DNA from: Clostridia bacterium
GTDB taxonomy: Bacteria; Bacillota_A; Clostridia; Christensenellales; Aristaeellaceae
Direction of reading: 5' to 3'
DNA: 7,210 bases
Assembly (NCBI GenBank): GCA_017530275.1
Contig: JAFXMP010000280.1
Location: forward strand, 1-7,210
Positions 1 to 5,400 of the stretch are shown here, piece by piece. Numbering within the stretch: the first letter of the stretch is position 1; each line of letters begins with the position of its first letter. Made by a program: the position numbers and the translations under genes. Below the pieces are notes generated by a model that saw nothing but the letters and a program-made list of their open reading frames with translations, did not search any database and was not told the DNA's origin.

Positions 1-183
1 ATGATCTGCAACGAATCGGACGGCGCGGACGATGCGGGCAAGAAGTACGAGGGCATCATCGACGGGATGAAATGCTATACGGCGGAGCAGATTGAAGCGG
101 CGCTGAAAGCGGCAGGCTTTTCCGGGGTGAGCAGTGATCATCATCCGTCGAAGCCGTGGATCACTGTCATTGCGAGAAAGTAA
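1..183 (+). CDS. Class I SAM-dependent methyltransferase, C-terminal fragment (gene cut by window start)
   Basis: Only the last 60 codons are in the window, and the ATG at position 1 is unlikely to be the true start. What is visible is the tail of a Rossmann-fold methyltransferase: an NE-x-DG stretch on the strand after the catalytic core, a 'GM-x-x-YT' turn, a helix ending in 'KAAGF', and a closing beta strand (WITVIARK). That ending is typical of small clostridial class I SAM methyltransferases, where the AAGF helix and last strand close the sheet. The SAM-binding motif I lies upstream of the window and cannot be checked. The stop codon overlaps the ribosome binding site of the next gene (AAGGAGG at 182-188), so the two are very probably co-transcribed. 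The substrate is unknown. The family call is an inference from the tail alone. Confidence 0.7.
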   Translation: MICNESDGADDAGKKYEGIIDGMKCYTAEQIEAALKAAGFSGVSSDHHPSKPWITVIARK

Positions 184-195
184 GGAGGAACCGGC

Positions 196-975
196 ATGAA
201 ACCTGATTACAAAAACTGGATGCCCAAGGGCATGGTGTATTCTTTCCTGTTCGCATTCCTGGGATGCACCGTCGCGGTGGCAGCGTTTCAACTGCTGCTG
301 AGCGGCACGTTGAAAGCTATGCTGTCGATCGCGTTCGGGGTCATCGCAGTGGTATTCTGCGGGCTGACCATATGGGCCGTCGGCATGTACCGCGCCTTCG
401 ATTACAACGGAAAACGTCAGATGGCCCGGCAGATCATCGAGGGAACGGCGTCCTATGTGAATCTGCCGGAAGGCGGCAAGGTACTGGATGTGGGCTGCGG
501 CAGCGGCGCACTGGGCATCGCCGTGGGCAAACGGAATCCGAAAGCAGAAATCATCGGCATCGACCGCTGGGGCAAGGAGTACGCTTCTTTCAGCAAAGCA
601 CTGTGCGAAAGCAACGCCAAAGCCGAGGGCGTCAGCCACATTTCCTTTCAGCAGGGTGACGCTACCCATCTGGATTTCCCGGAAGAAACTTTCGATGCTG
701 TGGTGAGCAACTACGTATACCACAACATTCCCGGTGATCGGCAGAAGTATCTGCTGGAAACCCTGCGCACGCTGAAAAAGGGCGGCACATTCGCCCTGCA
801 CGACATCTTCTCCAAATCCAAGTATGGCGATATGCAGACCTTTGTAAAGAAGCTCAAAGAGATGGGCTACCGGCAGGTGGAGCTGATCGACACGACGGAC
901 GGAAAGTTCATGAAGAGGTCCGAAGCCGGCTGGATGGCTCTGAGCGGCTCCGCACTGCTGACCGGCAGAAAGTGA
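196..975 (+). CDS. Membrane-anchored class I SAM-dependent methyltransferase
   Basis: The protein has 259 residues. Two hydrophobic segments at about residues 13-37 and 41-65 form an N-terminal membrane hairpin. A short basic linker leads to a soluble methyltransferase domain from about residue 85. Motif I is VLDVGCGSG (96-104), the ribose-binding acid is D123 in 'GID', and GDA (154-156) fits the adenine-binding loop. 'SNYVYHNI' (171-178) lies where Methyltransf_11/25 proteins have their post-motif strand. The C-terminus ends 'LLTGRK', a usual last strand. The start is set by AAGGAGG at 182-188, seven bases upstream, overlapping the previous stop. The domain should face the cytoplasm, where SAM is, so a membrane-associated or lipophilic substrate is plausible but unproven. 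The methyltransferase identity is secure and the substrate is not known. Confidence 0.9.
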   Translation: MKPDYKNWMPKGMVYSFLFAFLGCTVAVAAFQLLLSGTLKAMLSIAFGVIAVVFCGLTIWAVGMYRAFDYNGKRQMARQIIEGTASYVNLPEGGKVLDVGCGSGALGIAVGKRNPKAEIIGIDRWGKEYASFSKALCESNAKAEGVSHISFQQGDATHLDFPEETFDAVVSNYVYHNIPGDRQKYLLETLRTLKKGGTFALHDIFSKSKYGDMQTFVKKLKEMGYRQVELIDTTDGKFMKRSEAGWMALSGSALLTGRK

Positions 976-1021
976 ATATCATCTAAGCAAGCCTGGCTGC
1001 CTGATTCCGGAGGAAGAACCG

Positions 1022-1861
1022 ATGAAATACCATATTGAGAAAAACACCGTACAGGAGACCCTGGTGATCCCCCTCTTTGCCCGGCTGATCTGCTCCGAGC
1101 ATTTCCCGCAATTGTTTTCCGACCCGGAGGCGAAACGCATCTGCGATTCTCTGGATTATGGCTTTGCGGAGAAGCGCAGAAAGATGGAATCCGCATTCGG
1201 CCTGTTCGGAGCGCTGGAAGTGGCGCAGCGCCAATATGACCTCCGGTGTGAAGCGGAGGCATACCTTCAGGCCCACCCCAAAGCCGCCGTGGTCAACCTG
1301 GGCTGCGGACTGGACGATACCTTCCGGAAGTGCGACAACGGGCTCTGCCATGGCTACAACATCGACCTGCCGGACGTCATCACCGTGCGGAACAACCTTC
1401 TGCCGGCAGGAGACCGGGAGCGGAACATCGCCTGCGACCTCAATGATCCGCGCTGGATGGACGCCGTGGACGCTTCCGGCGGCGCTGTGTTCTTCGCGGC
1501 GGGCGTATTCTATTATTTCAGAACGGAGGATGTCAAAAGCCTGTTCGCCTGCATGGCGGAACGTTTCCCCGGCTCTGTTCTTGCCTTCGATTCCTGCAAT
1601 CAGCGAGGCGCGAAAATGATGCGTTCCACCTGGCTGAAGGAAGCGGGGATATCAGACGTGAGCGCGTTCTTCTCGCTGGAGGACGAACGGAAGCTGGAAA
1701 GCTGGAGCAGCCGATTTGCTTCAGTCACCGCGAAAAGCTATATGCGGGGTTACCGCGATATCTATGAGCATGTCAGCCTGCTTCATAAGCTGATGATCCG
1801 GTTCTGCGACAGTCTTGTCAGGATGAAGATCGTGAAGATCACATTCCGGGAATCACCATAA
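1022..1861 (+). CDS. Leucine carboxyl methyltransferase/TcmP-type O-methyltransferase family protein
   Basis: The protein has 279 residues. The pattern differs from the other methyltransferases here: motif I is VVNLGCGLD (about 90-98), with 'NLGCGLDT'-like spacing, followed by 'YNIDLPDVI' (112-120, acid D115). A conserved 'LNDPRWMD' then supplies the adenine-contacting segment. This combination marks the LCM family (Pfam LCM; relatives are eukaryotic LCMT1 and bacterial TcmP-like O-methyltransferases). Family members methylate carboxyl or hydroxyl groups on small molecules or peptide termini. The start is fixed by GGAGG at 1009-1013, eight bases from ATG. The gene lies 46 bp after the previous one and is probably in the same transcript. 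No polyketide or peptide synthase is in view, so a natural-product role is only a possibility. The family assignment is firm and the substrate unknown. Confidence 0.85.
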   Translation: MKYHIEKNTVQETLVIPLFARLICSEHFPQLFSDPEAKRICDSLDYGFAEKRRKMESAFGLFGALEVAQRQYDLRCEAEAYLQAHPKAAVVNLGCGLDDTFRKCDNGLCHGYNIDLPDVITVRNNLLPAGDRERNIACDLNDPRWMDAVDASGGAVFFAAGVFYYFRTEDVKSLFACMAERFPGSVLAFDSCNQRGAKMMRSTWLKEAGISDVSAFFSLEDERKLESWSSRFASVTAKSYMRGYRDIYEHVSLLHKLMIRFCDSLVRMKIVKITFRESP

Positions 1862-1880
1862 AAAGCGGAACCCCGCTTTT
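1861..1880 (+). terminator. Hairpin at the end of the LCM-type gene, weak intrinsic terminator
   Basis: An 8-bp perfect stem (AAAAGCGG at 1861-1868, CCGCTTTT at 1873-1880) encloses a four-base AACC loop. It begins on the last base of the preceding TAA stop. The right arm ends in four Ts but no longer U-tract follows, so it may only partly terminate transcription or may protect the 3' end of the upstream message. The flanking A/T tracts would let it act in either direction. If it terminates efficiently, the genes after it would need their own promoter, and none is obvious between 1881 and 1955. Confidence 0.55.
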
Positions 1881-1955
1881 CAGCAGTTTGAGCGCCATTA
1901 TGAAGAGAAGCCGCCAGTATGATGAAGATCCTGCTGATCAAGGAGAATGCCTGAT

Positions 1956-2594
1956 ATGAAATACGCCGGTATGCCCATGGGCATGTGGATCCTGTTCCGG
2001 AAATCGTTCCGGGATCATCTTGTATCCGTGCTTAGCTTCACCGAAACAGAAGCAAGGCGGACAACAGCCGCCGCAAAGTCGAAGTACCGGGAGATCATCG
2101 CAAAGCTCCCGGAGTTCGAGAAGGCGGACCGCTTCAGGATGAACATCATCAGCTGCGCCATGCTCTCGGCTTTTGTGCTCTCCATGAAGGAACGGCCGTC
2201 TTTAGAGAAACTGACGGAGTACTACGCAAAGGCAATGATGACCGGCCCCATGCGGTGGTTCTGCCGGATGATGGGAAAGAAGAAGTTCAGCGAACAGGAC
2301 GTTCAGGGCATGAAGGCCACGGCAGCACTGAAAGCGGCAGACAGGAATCCCTATTCCTGGAACATGGAATTCCTTCCCTATGTGGACGGCAGCGGCTACG
2401 AAGCCCGTTTCTCCAGATGCGGAATCTGTACCTTGATGAAAGAACTGGGCTTGTATGATCTTGTCCCCGCCATGTGCCACCTGGACTACACCATGGCCGA
2501 AGCGGGCGGTGCCTGTGATTTCATCCGCGAATACACACTGGCCTCCGGCGGGCCTTATTGCGACTGCGGATACCGGAAAAAGACAAAGGGGTGA
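1956..2594 (+). CDS. L-2-amino-thiazoline-4-carboxylic acid hydrolase family protein
   Basis: The protein has 212 residues from the ATG at 1956. AAGGAG at 1940-1945 sits ten bases before that ATG but only one base before the in-frame ATG at 1947, so 1956 is the better start. The C-terminal half carries the family signature: 'RCGIC' (C155, C158), 'MCHLDY' (C174, D177), C187 and 'TLASGGPYCDC' (194-204). This resembles the ATC hydrolase family (PF14196). The characterised Pseudomonas enzyme opens L-2-amino-thiazoline-4-carboxylate to N-carbamoyl-L-cysteine on the route to cysteine. Most clostridial members sit in unrelated contexts and may do something else. The N-terminal half is helical and has no motif I recognise. 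The UbiE-like gene follows after nine bases, which argues for coupled expression. No carbamoyl-cysteine amidohydrolase is nearby, so the classical pathway is not supported. Confidence 0.75.
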   Translation: MKYAGMPMGMWILFRKSFRDHLVSVLSFTETEARRTTAAAKSKYREIIAKLPEFEKADRFRMNIISCAMLSAFVLSMKERPSLEKLTEYYAKAMMTGPMRWFCRMMGKKKFSEQDVQGMKATAALKAADRNPYSWNMEFLPYVDGSGYEARFSRCGICTLMKELGLYDLVPAMCHLDYTMAEAGGACDFIREYTLASGGPYCDCGYRKKTKG

Positions 2595-2603
2595 ATTCTT
2601 GCT

Positions 2604-3206
2604 GTGTTTTGGGATCGTGTAGCCGGTGTCTATGACATTTTCGTCAATGTCATCAATGGAAAGACACACAAGGCGCTGTGGCAGATTGTAAGTTCGCTGA
2701 TTCAGCCCGGGGATACGGTGCTGGAGTGCGCCTGCGGCACGGGATTGCTCAGCGCGGTGATCGCCCCCAGATGCAAAGCGCTGACCGCTACGGATTTTGC
2801 ACCGAGGATGCTGAAACGGGCCGAAAAGAACTGCTCTGCGTTCACGAATGTGACCTTCCGGCAGGCGGACATCCTGTCACTGGATTTCCCGGACAGCGCC
2901 TTCGACAAGGTGGTCGCTGGGAACGTGATCCACCTGCTGGATGAGCCGCTGAAGACCTTGGGCGAGTTGAAGCGCGTATGCAAGCCTGGCGGGATTCTGA
3001 TCATCCCCACCTACATGAACAGGGATCAGAAAGGCAATACCAGCGGCTTTGCCTCGGTGGTCGGAAAAGCTGGCGCGGATTTCAAGCGGCAGTTTACTGT
3101 GGAGAGCTATCGCCAGTTTTTTCTGGACGCAGGCTACCGGGATGTACAGGTGACGCTGGCCGAGGGCCGTATCCCCTGTGCGGTGGCTGTGGTGACGAAG
3201 AAATGA
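2604..3206 (+). CDS. UbiE-like class I SAM-dependent methyltransferase (GTG start)
   Basis: The protein has 200 residues and opens 'FWDRVAGVYDIF', the usual beginning of the UbiE/Coq5-like Methyltransf_11 group. Motif I is VLECACGTG (39-47), with CACG in place of the commoner DVGCG. The acid that binds SAM ribose is D64 in 'TATDFA', a 'QADILSLDFPDSAFD' block follows, and 'AGNVIHLL' (105-112) is the post-motif strand. 'RVCKPGG' precedes the next strand, as in most of this group. The only in-frame start near the N-terminus is GTG at 2604, because a TGA lies in frame at 2592-2594. Its best ribosome binding site is a purine run at about 2585-2591, a rather long 12 bases upstream. The short distance from the ATC hydrolase gene suggests translational coupling. 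The substrate is unknown, and ubiquinone or menaquinone methylation is not implied by the context. Confidence 0.88.
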   Translation: MFWDRVAGVYDIFVNVINGKTHKALWQIVSSLIQPGDTVLECACGTGLLSAVIAPRCKALTATDFAPRMLKRAEKNCSAFTNVTFRQADILSLDFPDSAFDKVVAGNVIHLLDEPLKTLGELKRVCKPGGILIIPTYMNRDQKGNTSGFASVVGKAGADFKRQFTVESYRQFFLDAGYRDVQVTLAEGRIPCAVAVVTKK

Positions 3207-3239
3207 AGAACGGTTTTAATTTGAGAGAGGCAAATAGCA

Positions 3240-3428
3240 ATGAGTAAGGATCTGTTGGCGCTGTATCAGCAAATCCGGGAAACTCCAGCCCTGACCGTTG
3301 ATCTGCCGGAGGAATCCGGGAAGGGCCGCATTGTGCGCCTCGATACAAATATCTTTTCGCTCACTTCGTGGAATATGTAATTCAGCAAAGACACCTTCGT
3401 GGAAGGGAAAGTTCCGGATGACATTCGC
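3240..3428 (+). pseudogene. Broken gene remnant, N-terminal part, possibly an AraC-type regulator
   Basis: The ATG at 3240 follows a purine-rich AGAGAGG (3224-3230, nine bases away) and opens a frame of 46 codons that stops at TAA (3378-3380). The same frame continues after the stop as 'FSKDTFVEGKVPDDIR' and looks equally protein-like. This suggests that the TAA is a nonsense mutation inside a once longer gene. The text before and after ('IFSLTSW-N-M', then 'FSKDTFVEG') resembles to me the N-terminal beta-rich domain of some clostridial AraC-family regulators, but this is recalled resemblance, not a demonstrated match. No helix-turn-helix part is present. From roughly 3429 the frame changes character and reads as a recombinase tail, so the gene appears both nonsense-mutated and fused to foreign sequence. 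The exact junction is uncertain. Confidence 0.45.
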
Positions 3429-3605
3429 CAGCGCGGCATCCGCAGGCGGGAGTTCGATCGTTTCATCTCAGAACTGGAAAAGTTGCCCGAGGCGGTTTCG
3501 GAATTCGACGAAACGCTCTGGGGCAGCCTGGTGGATTATGTGACCGTGGGCAAGGACAAGACAATGGTGTTCACACTGCTTGGTGGAACCGAGATGAAGG
3601 CGTGA
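3429..3605 (+). pseudogene. C-terminal remnant of a large serine recombinase
   Basis: About 58 codons, ending at TGA 3603-3605, read as the extreme C-terminus of a large serine recombinase of the Tn4451/TnpX or clostridial ICE type. There is a helix ('REFDRFISELEKLPE'), then the characteristic 'EFDETLWGSLVDYVTV' followed by 'MVFTLLGGTEM'. In intact proteins this segment closes a protein of roughly 500 residues or more. The catalytic resolvase domain, the recombinase domain and the zinc ribbon are all absent. The nearest possible start for this part alone is GTG at 3399, which has no convincing ribosome binding site. It is in frame with the broken ORF from 3240. Such recombinase genes usually lie at the very end of their element, so this is probably the footprint of a lost or decayed mobile element. 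I am fairly sure of the family and unsure whether anything is translated. Confidence 0.65.
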
Positions 3606-3662
3606 TCCTTCCTACGCATGAAAGCCTTCCCTTTACTCCAATTTAGCCGCGTTTTTAGCCAC

Positions 3663-3683
3663 ACTTCTTGAAAAACAAGACGT
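3663..3683 (+). promoter_or_regulatory. Imperfect dyad over the -35 box, possible operator
   Basis: ACTTCTTG and CAAGACGT flank a five-base A run. The 8-base arms pair at seven positions, and only T3665/C3681 mismatch. The dyad covers the -35 hexamer of the promoter beside it, where a bound repressor would block RNA polymerase. Short dyads are common by chance, so this is only a candidate operator, and no repressor gene is identified in the window. Confidence 0.25.
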
Positions 3684-3696
3684 TGCGATGTATAAT
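3668..3696 (+). promoter_or_regulatory. Consensus sigma-A promoter
   Basis: TTGAAA (3668-3673) and TATAAT (3691-3696) are separated by exactly 17 bp. This is five of six matches at -35 and a perfect -10. The predicted transcription start is about 3703, which puts a 15-bp hairpin and a leader ORF in a roughly 134-base 5' leader before the methyltransferase at 3837. The surrounding sequence is less GC-rich than the genes. This is the only clear promoter I find in the window, and it could drive the whole run of genes from 3837 to the end. Confidence 0.8.
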
Positions 3697-3723
3697 AGTA
3701 AGTGGATTCTAACCAACGCTTTT

Positions 3724-3780
3724 CGCCCATCACACAGCGGAGTCGAAGATGGACGGCTGTGTGATGGGCGTTCATTTTGT
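3724..3780 (+). promoter_or_regulatory. Attenuator-like hairpin in the 5' leader
   Basis: A perfect 15-bp inverted repeat (arms 3724-3738 and 3756-3770, left arm CGCCCATCACACAGC) encloses a 17-base loop and is followed by a T-rich tail (3771-3781, eight of eleven bases T). It begins about 20 bases after the predicted transcription start and lies 67 bases before the downstream start codon. It is therefore placed to stop transcription early, not to end a gene. The loop holds a GGAG and an ATG that open a small leader ORF reading through the right arm. Translation of that ORF would prevent the stem from forming. Confidence 0.65.
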
Positions 3781-3787
3781 TAAGTAG
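3749..3787 (+). CDS. Putative 12-residue leader peptide ORF
   Basis: The ORF reads MDGCVMGVHFVK and ends with TAG at 3785-3787. GGAG at 3739-3742 is six bases before the ATG. Both are in the loop of the 15-bp hairpin, and the coding part covers the hairpin's entire right arm from 3756. It fits a regulatory leader ORF whose translation, or ribosome stalling, decides whether the hairpin forms. The peptide has no recognised stall motif. A chance ORF of this length is easily possible, so the case rests on the ribosome binding site and its position relative to the stem. Confidence 0.4.
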   Translation: MDGCVMGVHFVK

Positions 3788-3836
3788 TTAGACGGCGCTA
3801 ACAAGCTGAAAGCCTTACAAGGCAAGGAGAAAAGAC

Positions 3837-4466
3837 ATGAAAGACTTCGAGACGTTATCCAGAAAGCATTTTGACAGGCAGGCCGCCGAATATGATCAGC
3901 GCGACACCTATTACTATTCGCAGAACGGAAAGATAAGCTGCCGCGACATCGCACAGCAGATAAAAAGCATTCCCTATAAAGCGCTGCTGGACGTAGGCTG
4001 CGGGACCGGGTATCTGCTCGATCTGCTTGCAGGGCAGAAAGCCGCAAGCTACTGCGGTCTGGATCTGTCCGAAGAGATGATCCGCGTGGCAAAGGGAAAA
4101 GCGATTCCCGGCGCGGAGTTTGTTGCGGGTTCCGCTGATAAACTGCCCTATCCGGACGAGAGCTTCGATATCGTCACCTGCTCTCAAAGCTTCCATCACT
4201 ATCCTTATCCCGAAAAGGCCATGCGGGAGGCGTGGCGCGTGCTGAAGAGCGGCGGTCTGTACATTCTCTCCGACACCGGCATCGGCGGCGTCGGCGCGTG
4301 GATCGATAATCACATTCTCTTCAAGCTGGCCACAAGCGGCGATTGCCACACCACAAACCGCAAGGGCATTGAAAGGATGATGGCAAACGTCGGGTTCACC
4401 ATCACAGATTCCCGCCAGATCAGGGGCATGATCTATACCGTCACGGGAAAGAAAGAAACTCGCTGA
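3837..4466 (+). CDS. UbiE/Methyltransf_11-type SAM-dependent methyltransferase
   Basis: The protein has 209 residues with the standard layout. An N-terminal helix contains 'HFDRQAAEYD', motif I is LLDVGCGTG (50-58), and the ribose-binding acid is D76 in 'GLDLSEEM'. Motif II is in 'GSADKLPYPDESFDIV' (98-113), 'CSQSFHHY' (115-122) follows, and 'RVLKSGG' (134-140) comes before the next strand. The start is set by AAGGAG at 3824-3829, seven bases upstream. It is the first gene after the only strong promoter in the window and its attenuator-like leader, so its expression is probably inducible. That leader resembles those of resistance genes. The protein, however, looks like a small-molecule methyltransferase and has no rRNA methyltransferase (Erm) features. 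The alpha/beta hydrolase gene follows after 22 bases. The substrate is unknown. Confidence 0.9.
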   Translation: MKDFETLSRKHFDRQAAEYDQRDTYYYSQNGKISCRDIAQQIKSIPYKALLDVGCGTGYLLDLLAGQKAASYCGLDLSEEMIRVAKGKAIPGAEFVAGSADKLPYPDESFDIVTCSQSFHHYPYPEKAMREAWRVLKSGGLYILSDTGIGGVGAWIDNHILFKLATSGDCHTTNRKGIERMMANVGFTITDSRQIRGMIYTVTGKKETR

Positions 4467-4488
4467 GGGAATCGGAGGATGCAGCGCT

Positions 4489-5289
4489 ATGATAATTCAT
4501 ACCTATGGAGAGGAAAATGCTCCGGTGATCATCATGCTGCCTGGTTCCTTCTGCAATGCGGACACCATGGCAAACATCATCGCTCAGCTGGAAACGGCAT
4601 TTCATATTCTGGCTGTTGACTACAACGGGCAGTATGCAGAAAGCGAAAAGCCCTTTACCTCGCGCTCTGGCGAAGCAGAGGAAATTATCCTCTATATGCA
4701 ATCGCACGGAATACCGTCCGTTGCGCTGGTATACGGCCAGTCCATGGGTGGCGAAATGGGGATGGAGCTGATCGCGCAATGCAGGAAAAACGGCATAGCG
4801 GTCCATGCCGCCTTCTTTGACGGCGGTCCTTACCTTCGCTTTCCAAAGGTTGTATCCAGACTGCTGGGGAACAAATTCAAAACCATCGTGGGCAACCTGA
4901 GGGGAAAGACGCTGGAGGAAGCGCTTCGAGAACCGACGATCGTGAAGTTTTCCGGCGGGAAGCCGGAGCGTTACAGCAATCTGCTCGGCCCGATCTGTCA
5001 AAATGCCGCCTATATGAGCGATGAGACGTTGGAGCGGGAGGCGGACGCCTGCGTAACGTTTGACTATCCGGCCATGGACGAAGATTTTCAAAGGCACCTG
5101 TACTTCTTTTATTCCATAGAGGAATCCGCCTGGCGCTTCTGCCATAAGAAACTGAAAAAGGCGTATCCTCATGCGCAGTATAAGCTGGTCAGCGGATACG
5201 GCCATGTAGGATACCCCAGCGAGCATTTGACGGAGTACTGCGGCTGGCTTACCGCGCTGGCCCGGGGCGATGAGTTGTTTGAAGGATAA
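4489..5289 (+). CDS. Alpha/beta hydrolase fold protein
   Basis: The protein has 266 residues. 'IIMLPGS' (14-20) provides the HG-like oxyanion region, in the form LPGS. The nucleophile elbow is GQSMGG with S85. The catalytic histidine is most probably H239 in 'GYGHVGYPSEH'. The acid is not obvious: E211 or E212 in 'YSIEESAW' lies where the strand-7 acid would be, so the triad would use Glu. There is no signal peptide, so it should be cytoplasmic. GGAGG at 4474-4478, ten bases upstream, fixes the start. An overlapping ATG at 4479 is in another frame. It follows the methyltransferase by 22 bases and is likely in the same transcript. Substrates of this fold range from esters to carbon-carbon bonds, and nothing here narrows it. 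It is not similar enough to the next hydrolase to look like a recent duplicate. Confidence 0.85.
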   Translation: MIIHTYGEENAPVIIMLPGSFCNADTMANIIAQLETAFHILAVDYNGQYAESEKPFTSRSGEAEEIILYMQSHGIPSVALVYGQSMGGEMGMELIAQCRKNGIAVHAAFFDGGPYLRFPKVVSRLLGNKFKTIVGNLRGKTLEEALREPTIVKFSGGKPERYSNLLGPICQNAAYMSDETLEREADACVTFDYPAMDEDFQRHLYFFYSIEESAWRFCHKKLKKAYPHAQYKLVSGYGHVGYPSEHLTEYCGWLTALARGDELFEG

Positions 5290-5400
5290 GAGGAAGCGCG
5301 CGCTACCCCGTGGATTATGCAAAAAAACAGCGGCCAGGCTGAAAAAGCACCAGCTCTGAAAAGAATGAGGCAAAAAGGTTCATGAGGGAGGGATGTATCC

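Noticed and set aside
1947..1955. Upstream in-frame ATG for the ATC hydrolase gene
   Set aside because: It is one base from the Shine-Dalgarno sequence, which is too close. ATG 1956 has normal spacing.
1900..1959. 19-residue ORF whose TGA overlaps the ATG at 1956 (ATGA), and an 11-residue ORF at 1919-1954
   Set aside because: Neither has a ribosome binding site of its own or a protein-like composition. The overlap is suggestive of coupling but could easily be chance.
3536..3775. Minus-strand open frame over the recombinase tail and promoter
   Set aside because: It runs through the promoter and the hairpin, has no family features and lacks a convincing ribosome binding site.
3787..3823. Short inverted repeats GTTAG/CTAAC (3787-3802) and GCCTT/AAGGC (3812-3823) in the leader
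   Set aside because: The stems are five pairs each. They could be part of an alternative leader fold but are not supportable as separate features.
4441..5373. Long open frame on the minus strand (310 codons) opposite the first alpha/beta hydrolase
   Set aside because: Its translation has no recognisable family features. The + strand gene has a full catalytic motif set and a good ribosome binding site. Long antisense frames are expected in GC-rich coding DNA.
5317..5385. 22-residue ORF in the gap between the two hydrolases
   Set aside because: There is no Shine-Dalgarno sequence near its ATG, it is lysine-rich and low in complexity, and no family is recognised.
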